Assembly (NCBI GenBank): GCA_910592005.1
Contig: CAJVPP010000236.1
Location: 1 to 39,025, forward strand
From: Funneliformis mosseae
Taxonomy: Eukaryota > Glomeromycota > Glomeromycetes > Glomerales > Glomeraceae
Reading direction: 5' to 3'
Length of the DNA stretch: 39,025 bases
Of this stretch, positions 1-11,449 are shown in pieces (position 1 is the first letter of the stretch; every line of letters starts with the position of its first letter). Both the position numbers and the translations under genes were made by a program. The notes under the pieces were generated by a model. That model saw nothing but the letters and a program-made list of their open reading frames with translations. It did no database searches and was not told the DNA's origin.

Positions 1-308
1 ATTTGCAGTGACCAGAGGTCACTTAAGTTATAAAATTGATTGGAGTTCAAAAGAGTGTTAGGAAGAGTAAGGGCGAAGCTATTTTTATGTTTAAAAAGTG
101 AACGTATAGGGGCAAAAATTTTTTGACATTCATTTTTCAAAAGGGGTGTCAGCTGCATACGATACTCTAGCAGGGGGCATAAGATCATGTTAATAATATA
201 CGAAAGTTGTTTTTCTGTTAATGGTTTGTATCTCATAACGTTGACGAAACAGTTCACATCGAACGCAAGCTGTTTCTTGACGAACAATTGGATTCTCTGA
301 CTGTTAAT

Positions 309-1325
309 TCACATGTCTAAGAAACGTATTGATCCTGCTTCAGGAGTAATGTTGATAGTGGTTGAGCCAAATTTGATAGGGACAGGAAGGGCATCAACAT
401 GGCAGGTTATCAAAAATTTCGATTTATCTTTGTTGAGTGCAGATCTGATGAGACAATAGAATTCATCAGCAACATGTAAGATTTCTTCTAGATCTTGTTT
501 GGAACTAGCCACCCAGTTTGTGTCGTCCATAAAAGTAAGTGATAAAACGGAGGCTAATAAAGCATTAGTCTTCATAGAGGTGATATCCGAAATCCAAGTA
601 TGATCAATTGTATATCCTCTATTTAGGAAGCTTACTTCGCAGAGTAAGGGGTCTAGGTAGATACACTATATTAGAGGGGAAATAACTTCTCCTTGGTCAA
701 TACCTATCTTGACATTGTATAAGTTAGTAGTTCCTTGTGTGGTAAATACAGCATTTCTTCTTGAGGTAAAGAGATTTATGATGAGTTTAACAGCTAACGT
801 AAGGACTTTAATCCTGTTTAAGGTGAGACGAAGGTAGGACAAATCTACACGATCGTAAGCTTTGGAAAGGTCTTGCAGTAAAATCCAAATTTCTTTATTA
901 TTTTCGATAGTATCCTCTAATAACATATTTATGATCTTTATAGGTGGTTCCGTTGAACCTCCTGGCAATCCAGCAAAATTGCCTCCCTTGAGAATGTTAT
1001 AGTTGGCTAATATTTGGGAGAGTCTATTGGTAATGATTTTGACAAGGCTTTTACACGCGGTTTTAAGTAATGTAATAGGTCTAGTTTTGGTTATGTCACA
1101 TTCCCATTCTATAGGTTTGGGAATAGGATAAATGTGGGCAATTTTCCATTCATTGGGGATGTCACCTATTGTAAAGCACATGCAGATGAGTTTCCAAAGA
1201 AGTCGCTGAAACTTGTCTCCAAAGTGAGTAATCATTTCATTGGTGATACCAGAAGGGCCAGCTGCTTTATTGTTGGGGAGTGTTCTAAAGATAGCAAGCC
1301 ATTCGTCATATGTGGGAGGTTGCAT
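309..1325 (-). pseudogene. LINE reverse transcriptase domain with FMDD active site
   Basis: RNA-dependent DNA polymerase of the element. In order: an NNKAAGPSGI motif (RT motif 1), a TRPITLLKTACK segment (fingers), DLSKAYDRVD (motif A with its catalytic Asp), GIDQGEVISPLI (motif B), and LTFMDDTNW (motif C) at about 522-533 with both Asp residues kept. A TAG stop at about 676 follows SPLI at a position where related elements have Trp, so TGG to TAG is the simplest explanation. The frame then continues to the FMDD motif without an indel. Downstream KDKSKFLITC fits the motif D region. Diverged but typical of the RNase H-bearing LINEs of Glomeromycotina. Confidence 0.93.
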
Positions 1326-1497
1326 AAGATTGGAATAGTGTAACTCGTTAACGTAGTCCTTTGGTTTATATTGCTCAGCTCATCTAAGGGGCATAGGGTA
1401 CGCTAGGGTTGAAGGGACAGCGAAGTTTTGGAAATGGTCAATTGTGGCATTCTTGATCTCTTCTGGTTTGATGGTAAAGTGTTTGTCGCCTGAGTTC

Positions 1498-1950
1498 TTA
1501 TCTGTGATAAGTAGTCGATTGAGCACAATAGATCATTTCTTCCGATTTAAGATAAAGGCAATAATTAAAGGGGTCATCCTGCAGGTTATCACATCGCTTG
1601 TCTATAAAAGACTTGATAGCTGATTCTTTTACTTTTTGTATTTCTATTTTAGCTAATGCTGTTAAGGATTTGTGAAGATCTTTGATTTTTAATTTGACGT
1701 CATTAACATTGTCAAGTCGCAGAGCGGAAAGAAAAGAACACGTGGGAAGTTTCAATTTAACAATCAGCTTTTCCATATTTTCCTTAATATGGGACCATTC
1801 GAGAGGTTTGGGCCAGTGGTTTGTTCGTAAACTTAAGTCTTTAAACTGGAGTAGGAATGAGCCAACTTTCCTAGCTGCAAAGAAAGAGGGGTTGGTCAAA
1901 AGGTCATTTATCTCTATGTTGCGGGAAAATCTAAACTTAAGGTATAACAC
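1498..1950 (-). pseudogene. LINE polyprotein linker between endonuclease and reverse transcriptase
   Basis: An open stretch of about 150 codons with no good ATG (it opens after a frameshift near 1950). It is basic and helical, with segments such as HWPKPLEWSHIKENMEKL and many Lys/Leu residues. It lies exactly between the endonuclease and reverse transcriptase domains of the same element, where LINE polyproteins carry a poorly conserved connecting region. It is not a separate gene. The opposite strand is also open over part of it, but that reading has no recognisable content. Confidence 0.75.
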
Positions 1951-2159
1951 ATCTGTTGGCGGCTAGGATGGCAGCTTTAATGTCGATCCATAGAGTATTC
2001 ATATTACATCTGTTAGTAGGGAGGTTTGAGAGGCAATTCAGGTTGTGACATCTATAATGAAAATCCGTGTGTGCAGCGAATTCGTTCTATTTAGAAGGGT
2101 TCATAGCTTTTAGATTGGGAACTTGTCTTTTATTTTGTAGGATACGATTTCGAGCATGG

Positions 2160-2998
2160 GGTTGCATACGGCAATCAGCGAATATTGCAAAAATGATCTT
2201 ATGATCAGACGAGTAGAGGACTGACTGTTCTAAGTATGAATAAAGAAATTCTGAAGTGAAGTTAGGTGAAATAAAAATAGTGTCAATTCTTGAACTTCGT
2301 GAGCCTGAGTGGTAAGTAGGTTAGGGTGTATCATGACAGATGTCATAAAGGTCTAGAAAGTTCAGTACAAAGAACTACTTATAAAAGTCCATTATCCAGT
2401 TCAGGGTTTTACCGTTATTAACGTATGACCAGTAGGTATCGAAATTCGCATTGAAGTCCCCTAAGATGACAATCTTGAAATCAGCTCTGATGCCATCTTG
2501 AACATGCTTGATGATTAATTTATGTAGGTTGAGTCATTCTATCTTGGTATCAGATTCAGCTGACGCGTGTAGGTAGATGCAGAAGATGCAAAGTTTAGTA
2601 TGTCCAGATAAGTACAAGTCTATATAGATAAATCAATCATTATCTAGATAGGCTTTTTAGATGTAAACAGCCCAGGATTTTTTAACGAGAATGCCAACTC
2701 CGGCGTATGGGTTTAGGCAGGCACTCCAAAAAGAGGTGTAATCAGAGTTATATTTGTAATGAAAGGATTGGTCAGACTTGTGTCGAGTTTCAGTAAGACC
2801 TACGAAATCTGTATTAAAATCTGTGAATGTGTCGTTAATAAATTGGTTCTTGATTGAACATTGAAGTGAATTAACATTATGGGTAGCAAAGGATATAGTG
2901 GGTGTGCTTTTTGAATTACTTTGATTGATGATGGAACCTTCTATATGATTATTGTTGTAGTTATTATTTTTTTTGATATTGGTTTTATTATTAATCAT
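2160..2998 (-). pseudogene. LINE endonuclease domain (EEP/APE-like), nonsense-riddled
   Basis: This is the DNA-nicking domain that starts target-primed reverse transcription. Reading from 2998 down, an Asn/Lys-rich start is followed by an ATHNVNSL segment and a GLTETRHK segment (metal-binding Asn and Glu of the exonuclease-endonuclease-phosphatase fold). The hallmark LGDFN lies at about 2450-2461, then SRIDTIF and SSDHKII with the catalytic Asp and His. The whole domain stays in one reading frame but carries stops at about 2655 (TAA), 2625 and 2535 (TGA), 2385 (TAG) and 2325 (TAA). Several of these fit a single C-to-T or G-to-A change from Gln, Arg or Trp codons. Family assignment rests on motif order and spacing. 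Confidence 0.9.
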
Positions 2999-3000
2999 GA

Positions 3001-5859
3001 TTATGGGTTAGGTAATGGGTGAAATTATTGTGGGGAGGGACCGGATGGTTTTTGAACCTGGGCCATGATTTCGAGCATTTGAGCATTAACATCATTTTAC
3101 ATTTTAATCATTATTATTTATACATATATTCTAAATATGACTATTATATATAAATTTTTATCATATTATCAGTATTAAAAATAAATATCATTACAAATAT
3201 AGAACTTTCTTAATTACACTAATAAAAATTACTAGTATATGACTTTTTAACTAGTATTATAAATTAGGTGTGACATTTTAAAATTAATCTATGATAAATA
3301 AGTATAACAAATAAAATTTACATATTAAAAAAATTTTAAGTTTACAAAATACTTATGAAAATAGAAAAAATAAAAGGTATGACCCTAATGATATATATTT
3401 CATATATTATATACTGGTGATTTTTTATTAATGTAGCTGAGAAAAATATAAATATAGAAAATATTATATAAAAATTATCAGATGATAATATACAGTAATA
3501 ATCAACAAAAAATATTAAGGATTTACATGATTTATCTAATTAATTGAATTTATTTAATCCTTCTGATACTACAAATTTTATTTATTATAATAATAAATAA
3601 ATTCTTGTTTTTAAATGTCTTTGTTATTTTTATTATTTCTTTTATTTTATTATCATTATAATTTATCTTATAATTTTTGTCTTTATTTTTATTTTATTTT
3701 ATTAGTTCAAAGTAAAGTTAAAGACTATATAATACTATGCAAAGTAATAAAAAATGTTTTATTATCTATTCGTTTAATCATTTAGTTAATGTTAATTAGT
3801 TAGTTACATATTACAAATAATTATATATAATTTACATATTTGTTGATCTTTTTTATATTTATTGAGAAATCACTTTAGACTTAACAACAGTTTGTGTTTT
3901 TCTAGTTATAACTAAAATTTACAAACATAGTTAGTTTATAATATAATAAAATAGTTAATTATAGTAAATTAATTATATATAAATAAAATAGCTTTTTATT
4001 TAGTTGTAAATTAAGATTCTAAGTTTTAAGTTATTAATAAATGAATTAATTAAAACTATATAAATTAATTTTTTCTTTAATATTGTTTCTCATTTAGAAT
4101 TTATTGTAATTTTCTATACTAACTTGCTTTTAAGTTTATTATTATGAATTTAACTAAATATTTTAAATTTTAAGACATAATAAATTATCAAATTAATACT
4201 AATATAATAGATATCTATAAAGACTTAGAGAAATTTTAAGTTATAAACTCTAATAAATAGAATAAATTACTGTAATTCTTTTAACTTAGATGTTAAGATA
4301 ACTAAAAATAAATTCAGTGATAATATTAATAGATATTAATAGATTTTTATATATTATCATAGAAATTTATATTAATATTAAATTTATAAAAAATTAATAA
4401 TTATATAATTTTTTATTTATTTATATTATTAAATTTTTAATTAATATAATTATTTATTATAAAATATTAAAATAATAAAAAATTATATTTTATAATAAAT
4501 TTATATAAATGTATAACATTTTTATTAGTATATATAATTTATATACATATTTAAAGTAATTTTTATTAAATAAATCAAGATTAAAATTTTTATATAATTA
4601 AAAATAAGTAATAAATATTAATTATATATGTTAATTTTTTTAAATATATTATTATTTATTAGAAAAATTTAATATAAATTAAATATTAATATATTAATAA
4701 GTTAAATATTAAAATAATAAATAAAATTTTTATTATATTATAAATTTATTATTAATGATTAATTTTTATAATCTAATTTAAATATAATTTATATTAATTT
4801 TATTATAAATTTATATAATGTTATATTTATAAAAATTTTCTAATATAAAAATAATATATAGAAATATTATTAGTAAAATTAAAATATAAGATATAGTGAA
4901 TTACATAATTTATAATATAATTTATTATTAATATAATATAATTAATAAAGCTTTAATATAATAAAAATTAAATTAAATTCTTTAATAAAAATTGAGATTT
5001 TTTAGATATAAAGCAGATTGTAACAAAATTAAACAAAGTAAACATTCTATTATATAATATAAATGAAAGGTTAATATAGCTATAAGTTAACTAATTTGGC
5101 TAATAAAATTTTGATAATCATAGCAAGTAATTCATATACAAATTATATAAATTATAATTTAGATTATATTATATCAAAATGTAATTATTTAAGTTGATTA
5201 AAATAAATTTTACTTGGATTATAATATGTTTAATATAGGATTATTTCTATATAAAAATATATAATATGAAACTAATTTACATTAAATTTACCATAGAAAG
5301 AATTACAGTACTATTAGAAGCATTTTAAAGTAAGAAAATTGCATTTTATGTATTTAAAATTAATGATACCTAAACTCTTCAGAAATATCTAGATAAAGAA
5401 AAAATCACTTATGAAATTTACTAAGAAGAACAAAAATAATAACCAATAAATGAATCTTAAACTTAAAATAAATTTAAAAAAAAAACAAAAATTTGAAGAA
5501 ATATTAAAATAAAACTTTCATTAAGGCCTTTCTGATTAAGTAAACTACTAATGTAAGATTATTTCTTATAGTTGCTCAACTTGCTTGATAAAAGACTACT
5601 TGAGTATATATATTAAGCTTTGGTTTGCATTTCATTATTTTGATACAATTTAACCAAAGAGTTCAATAAAAAACAATAATTTAATTTGATGATTTGGTAT
5701 ACATAATTTTATTATTTTTATTATAAAGTAATAATAAAGGTATCTGAGTGATTGCATAGAAGGAAATACTTGGATCTAAAGCCATTAATGAGTATAACCT
5801 ATTTCTTTGGGCAAATCTAAATTTTATTATCTTCTTTATTGTTACTGTTATTAATAGTA
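3001..5859. other. AT-rich DNA without recognisable genes
   Basis: About 2.9 kb made almost entirely of A and T, with stops in all frames every few codons. I could not recognise any protein, RNA gene or clear terminal repeat. It resembles the heavily mutated filler between dead repeats elsewhere in the window. Confidence 0.7.
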
Positions 5860-6870
5860 TTATTACTACTATCTATTTTTTTATTTCATTTTTGTTATTT
5901 TTATTATTTATGTTCTCTTTACAATCCAACATTGAATTTTCTTTCCCGCGAGTTTGTTCTTTAAAGGTAGAAATTTCTTATTATAACTGCGTAATAGCTT
6001 TTTGTTTGTTGAATAACTTAAAAATTTCAGACATCATTTTGATAAATAAAATTTTGAATCTAATTCGACTTTTTTGTTGTACAATTGAATCAGATTTCTG
6101 GTTGATAGATTTGTAAAAACATCCTTTGGTTAATTATCTTTTAGGTTAATTAATATTATTAAGCTGATAATACCATTTAGCAATAGGCTGAGAATGAAGC
6201 CATTTTATACTCCAAAAAGGAATTCGCTTTGTGAATAGTGATATTGGTAGAATTTGACAGATTTGTTTTAAACGATGTATTGTTTCAATGATATTTATTG
6301 CGTTGTGTTTGATTTCTAAGTGAACCAGTGCCATTTTTATAATAAAATCTCTGTTTGTTTATCATATATGTGAATGCTCGTTTGACCAATGTGATTTCTG
6401 TGCATTGATATTATTAGTCATACTCCGCACAAAATAATGCAACAATAGTCAATTGTAAAAAGTTCCTAATATGATATGTAAACACGTCATTAATGCCACC
6501 AGTATATGTATCTGATCTAAATCTTTGAAACATTGAGTGAAATAATACCGCAAAAGAAAAAAGCTAAATTAATTGGTAAAATATAGAAATATGCTCAAGC
6601 TTTACTTGCAAATGAACCGCCAGCTAGAATTAATAATAAAAATAAATAACCACAGGAAAGAGAAAGGTTGCTGGTCAAACAACTTCGCATAACACTGCCT
6701 ACTAATGTATTAATAGTCAGATACGACACTACTTCTCCATTACAAATGGAGCTATCTAGTAGTAAAGTAAACTTATTACGAATACTGTTTTGTGGAAGGT
6801 TTATTAATATTGTCTTCAAACAAAACAGCTATAGTGAAGGTTTGAAGAATCTAAGTCAAGTTTGGTGACA
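5860..6870 (-). pseudogene. Unrecognised decayed coding remnant
   Basis: Read on the minus strand from about 6870 to 5860 there is protein-like sequence broken by stops and at least one frameshift. It opens with a stretch containing SICNGEVVSYLTINTLVGSV and a strongly hydrophobic segment (CGYLFLLLILAGG, about 6655-6610). In another frame at 6545-6420 it continues with SDTYTGGINDVFTYHIRNF. A further run at 6334-6146 contains IPFWSIKWLHSQPIAKWY, followed in the same frame by a charged, Lys/Gln-rich tail to about 5860. The amino-acid make-up (Trp, Cys, Gly, His) is unlike translated AT-rich junk. I do not recognise the family: a lost membrane protein or part of a transposon are both possible. 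The plus strand is also open at 6668-6868, but that looks like a shadow. Confidence 0.4.
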
Positions 6871-7201
6871 CCCAGCCTGTAAGAATTAATTTTGACGAAG
6901 ATGACATATATATTTTGAAAAAAGCGATCAAGAAGGAGTTATCACCTGATTTAGATGATGTGGCTGTTAACCGGATAACTTTGAGAAGATACAGCGAGGA
7001 AGAAGATTGAGTTTATTGAAAAGCAGAGGTTCTGACAGCTCAACGTAGTTATTTTAGCAAACTACGTCTTTTTATAATAACTCAACAGAAAAGAATTATT
7101 GATAAAGAAATACTTGTATTTGTGTCGTTAGCTAATGTTTTTTATTTCAGTTTTTGATTTATCAACTAATATCCTCTTTCATTACAGCGTTAATAAGTTA
7201 A

Positions 7202-7954
7202 GATCATTTTCTGTCGCAAATTCTATCAGCTATATACTATATTGAACGAATAAGTTCGATTACAACTCACAGAGGTTTTGAAAAACCCAAAAAAATATCT
7301 TTATGGATCGATTATTTCACAGAAGTTAATAATTTTAACTTTAAAAATCTCATTCTCTCTCTCTCTCTAAAAGCAAAATACAATAAGCCTATTTTTGTAA
7401 ACACAAATCATGTGGTTCGTGAAACTGATGTTCAGAACGCTTTACAAACGAATGTTTTATTTAATCTGAACGTTGTCTTGGAAAATGACAGTATTGTGTT
7501 TAGGTCACCTTCTGGTTCAGATATGAACGGTTCGGGTTTATCAGACTTTGTTGCAAAAAAAGGAGATACTACCATTCTTATAATCGAAGTCAAGAAAATT
7601 TTGCCTATTGGTAGGAAGTCATCTATAGAATTTTTTCAAAATGATTCCAAAGGGAAATGTGTCATTTTACAAACATTTAGCTATATGGTCGATAATAACC
7701 TTTTATATGGAATAATTACAATGTATGATCAAAATTGGTTTCTTCAGAGAAAAGGAGATAATCGTAATCAAATATTGATTTCAGAGACTCTATCTTTTGA
7801 TAATAATAATCTAACAGTATTAAAAGCATATGCTTATCTAGCCCTACGGGCGAAACAAAATCATTATTTTCTGAAGCCTAACCTTATATGTATACCAAAC
7901 ACTACACTTCAGTCTAGATATCTAATTCATTCAGTTAATAGAAGTCAAAACTAA
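7202..7954 (+). pseudogene. PD-(D/E)XK-like nuclease module of the Crinkler relic
   Basis: The best-preserved part of the relic, open for about 250 codons. It includes a WIDYFTEVNNF segment, then ETDVQNALQTNVLFNLNVVL, then LSDFVAKKGDTTILIIEVKK. The Asp of LSDF and the Glu-x-Lys of IEVKK fit the D...ExK core of restriction-endonuclease-like folds. It then runs through YMVDNNLLYGIITMYDQNWFL and LKAYAYLALRAKQNH. The nearest in-frame start is a GTG at 7412; the reading continues upstream without an ATG, so the true protein began earlier or was joined by an intron (a CAG acceptor lies at 7185-7187). The stop at 7952 is followed by the same frame leading to the kinase, so it looks like a disabling mutation rather than a natural end. 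Confidence 0.7.
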
Positions 7955-8045
7955 CAACCTTCAGAAAAGTCGCAATCATATTCTTCAATGACATAGCAAC
8001 CATCGTCAAGGCAATTTCAAAATTTTCAACAAATCGATTTTAGCA

Positions 8046-8520
8046 ATAGGACTTATCTAGATTACGGAAGATGTGGAAAAACGTCTTGATGCGATTTTCA
8101 AGGTTATGATATAACCTTAAAAGTTACTGATTTATCAAATAAAAAAGGTCATCTACTTGAATTGATGCAGAAGCTGGAGGTTTATTGCATTCTCAAGGAC
8201 ATCCAGGGAATATGTATACCAAAATTAGTATACTATAGTTATCTATTGGATAGACCGTACTTCATCATAGGAACAACTTTTGTTGGTAAATCATTGGAGA
8301 AGTTTAAGACTATTACCAGAATGCAAGAGCAAAGGCTTATAAAGCGTTAGATGAAATCCATAAATGCAGTGTGCATCATAATGATATCAGAAAAGAAAAT
8401 ATCATTCTTTGTGATGATGGGAAGAGAATATTCCTTATTGATTTTTGAATGTCAACTTTCAATACTGATAGAGAAAAACAACTTAAAGAAAAAATTGAGA
8501 TGAAATACTATTTAAGTGAT
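8046..8520 (+). pseudogene. Protein kinase module of the Crinkler relic
   Basis: Kinase-like sequence in two frames. The N-lobe at 8046-8350 has a degraded glycine-loop region (YGRCGKTS, then a TGA), a TLKV segment where the VAIK-type lysine would lie, and IPKLVYYSYLLDRPYFIIGT as the hinge region. The C-lobe at 8335-8520 has KALDEIHKCSVHHNDIRKEN, the HxD-type catalytic loop (here HHND with Asn downstream), and then IFLIDF as the start of DFG. The codon for the DFG glycine is TGA. Because HND and DF survive while the frame is lost, this is a fairly recent pseudogene. Substrate and activity cannot be inferred. Confidence 0.7.
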
Positions 8521-8529
8521 ATGATTAGA

Positions 8530-10790
8530 TGATGTCTTATACTTTGTCTAAATTCCATAAAATGATAAATTTAGAATAGATAAATAAGAATATGCAAGCT
8601 TATTTTTTGTTTGTTTTACACAATAAATAATGAAATAAATGCATCACATGCTTTATTGACTTTCTAACATATATACTAAGACAATAGAAATTATAAAAAA
8701 TCAACTAAGTATTAAACAAATAGGCACAAATAAAACATATAAAGCATAGAAAAACTACAAAATATAAAATTATATATAGGATTACATATATGAAAAGTAG
8801 TAAATATAATAATAATGATTCTACTGAATATAAAAAGCAATATATAAAGTAGGTTGCAATTGTAATTGCCTGAAAGTAATTTCAAAAATAGTTTGCTGAA
8901 TTATATAAGACATTTTAAACTCTCTTTATATCTGAATAAAATAAATTTTTAATAGTCTAACTAAACACAATAAGTAATAAAGAAATAATTGTTTAAAAAG
9001 AAAATTATACTAATAAAAGAACTTTATTATTGAGATCACAATATACCTTTTTATTAGAAAACTATATTTAATTTTGATAATGTTAAAATTAATTATGTTA
9101 ATTTGATATTTATTAATAAAATCATTATGTTTGTCAAAATATAATTTAATTAATAATTCATCAATTCACATAGAAATATACAGAAAATATATTAGAAATC
9201 AGATATACTCGTTTTAAAAAATATCAGAGATTATCTAGTTAGAATAAGATTACAATAAATAAAAAATATGATCATTAAGATTATTTGTCTAAACTTATTT
9301 TAGATTTAGTAAAATGTTTAAATAATAGTTTTACTAAGTTTTTATTAAAGTTTTAATATAATTTCACATTTTATAAGTTTTGATATAGTTTTACCTTTTT
9401 TAAAGTTTTGCAGATTTTTTAATAAGATTTTAATATAATTTTGTTAATTTTATCTTTTACTATTTAAACAACTTATAAAATTTCTAAATTTTGCCTAGTA
9501 ATCTTAATTGTAAAGATAATAATCTGATTAATATTATTAATTCAGATAATTATTATATAGTGATTTCTACAAAGAAATCAAATTCTTGAAATATATTACA
9601 ATTATATAAAAGTAAGTAGGTTTTATTAATTGGTCTTTTTATTTGCTTTATAAAATAATCTAAATTATCTTTATTTATTAAATAAATAATAATATAAATT
9701 TTAGAATAATATAATCACTTGTTACTTTAAATTAAACTGAACATTACTATTTTTAATTTTTTTATATATATGATATTCTTTAAGATAATATATTCTAATA
9801 TAATAAAATATAAAAGCTTTATAATTATTATTTAAATATAAAAATTAAAATATAGACTTTAAGTCAGAACTTTATATATATAATATTAATCTATAATAAA
9901 GTTATTTTTTGATTTATTATTATCTAATTAAAAATCAAAAATTTTAAATATATTAGTAAAATTTTATATTTATTTTCTATAATAAAAGAATTCAATTAAT
10001 ATCATTTATAAGAATTTTAATAAAATTTATCTCTTTAAACATTTGCAAGCAAATTTATTTACAATTTATTTAATAATTAAAATTATTTATAATATTTTTA
10101 AATATTTTTATAATAAATTTTATGAAATTTTCTAAGTAAAAATTCAAAATAAATGTGATATTTTAAGATAAATATATGATAAATTATTATAAAAAAAAAT
10201 CAAATTTTTAAACTTATATATTTTGCTATCTATTAATCTTAAAAATATAAAAATATAGTCATTTAATAGGCCTTAATGAGATAAATTAACAAACTAAATT
10301 TTATTTTCTTATAATTATTTTTTTTTTAAAGACGTGATGATGTAATATTTTATTATATAAAAAAGAATAAATTCAGTATAAAATATATGAAAATTCCAAG
10401 ACGAATACAAAAGTAGAAAAATAAAAATTGTTGCCTAATATTTATTATTAGAAAATTAACTTCCACCAAACTAACCGGTTGTCTTATCTGATTCTAATTA
10501 TAAAGATTTACTAAGCAATCATTAATACCAAACTAAATAAGAAGATTATTAGAATAACTGGTCATCACCTGTCCAAGAAGATAGACCAGTGTCAATCATA
10601 TTTATAAGAGTTATTAATTAAAGTGATATGATCTAGGATATCTGTATTGTTAGCAAATAAAGTGTTAGAGAAACTATTAATAAAGAAAGTAACATTAGAT
10701 ATAGTAAAATTGCTTTTCTTCTGTCTTTTTGTTATGTATAAGGATCTTTCTTTGTCTAAAGTTAAAGCATATCTAATTTTTCATATATTG
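8530..10790. other. AT-rich DNA without recognisable genes
   Basis: About 2.2 kb of very AT-rich sequence with dense stops in all frames. Apart from one possible miniature inverted-repeat element at 9274-9508, I see no gene, RNA or dated repeat. Confidence 0.65.
9274..9508. mobile_element. Possible decayed MITE
   Basis: The two ends are weakly matching inverted repeats. The left begins ATTAAGATTATTTGTC and the inverted right end begins ATTAAGATTACTAGGC. Both run on, less well, for about 50 bp with TTTAAATA near the inner limit. The ends fall on ATTAA/TTAAT, so the target-site duplication is ambiguous. In DNA this AT-rich, such matches occur by chance more easily, so confidence is low. Confidence 0.32.
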
Positions 10791-11449
10791 TTATAGGTAT
10801 AAGTTAAAACAAAATTGAAAAAAGAGGAAAGGATAGATGAGGTAGTAGAGGAAGATTTAGTGAATATTGTTAGAGTTAATGATAAAGTAATAGGAATAAT
10901 GCCTTTTATAAGGTTAATAAAAGAGAAATTATGTGGATTTACTTGTAGTGATCATATTGAATGTGAGGGGTTTAAAAGATTATTGATATTATTTGCAAAA
11001 ATAGGTTTAGAGGTATAAATGAATAATTGTAGTTTTAAATGAGCTATAGATTCAGAGATTAGGAATTACATATATTGTCTGATAGTAGAATAAAGCTATA
11101 TATAGTTAAAGTCTTTATTATATTTATTACAATGATAGCATTTTTAGAAAAGTGAATATAACTGAGGTTGAGTGTCTTTCATAAATTGAATTATTAGGAG
11201 CTGTTCAAGAAGAAATTTAAGTTTTCTACTACAGCTTCTTGTTTCAGTAAAAGATATGATAGATGCTGATCAAGATTGAATGAAGTAAAAGGTTAGAAGC
11301 TAATTTACTTGTAAGTATTGATACTTAGTATTTTGTTTAAGATGATAGTAATCAGAAAAATGTTTGGTGTTAGTATAATCTTTTAAAAATAAACATAAAA
11401 GGTGATGTATAGGTATATTATTAAATGTAGGTATGTAGTTAATGAAAGA

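Larger units (their letters stand above)
1..3000 (-). mobile_element. Decayed LINE (non-LTR retrotransposon), 3' end beyond the window edge
   Basis: A single degraded non-LTR retrotransposon read on the minus strand, in the order EEP endonuclease (about 2930-2160), linker (1950-1498), reverse transcriptase (1325 to about 309). The right end near 3000 is the 5' side, and the 3' part, including any RNase H, lies beyond base 1. The polyprotein is broken by several in-frame stops and at least two frameshifts (near 1950, and between 1498 and 1325). It cannot encode an active product as it stands. Base composition is clearly richer than in the AT-rich DNA that follows, so this copy looks younger than the LINE at 10800-15800. 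No poly-A tail or target-site duplication could be placed. Confidence 0.93.
6864..8520 (+). pseudogene. Crinkler-like nuclease-kinase pseudogene (ubiquitin-like header + PD-(D/E)XK-like + kinase)
   Basis: Three modules lie in the order known from Crinkler (CRN) effectors of oomycetes and Glomeromycotina. A partial ubiquitin-like header at 6864-7007 contains LKKAIKKELSPDLDD. A nuclease-like domain opens near 7202, with FVNTNHVVRE and then LSDFV...IIEVKK. A protein kinase domain spans about 8046-8470 with DFQGYDITLKV, HHNDIRKENIIL and LIDF. From about 7202 to 8350 one frame is kept, interrupted by stops at 7952-7954, 7994-7996 and 8087-8089. A frameshift near 8330 moves the kinase C-lobe into another frame, where a TGA at 8446-8448 replaces the DFG glycine. 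The header ends in a TGA at 7008-7010, and its own start is missing. CRN proteins are typically delivered to host nuclei, but this copy cannot make a full protein. Confidence 0.75.

Noticed and set aside
1134..1966. Plus-strand open readings at 1134-1343 and 1682-1966
   Set aside because: Lie opposite the RT and linker of the LINE and have no recognisable motif.
10815..11018. Plus-strand open reading of 67 codons with a Cys/His-containing segment
   Set aside because: Begins at TTG and lies opposite the C-terminal part of the minus-strand LINE, so it is best explained as a shadow.
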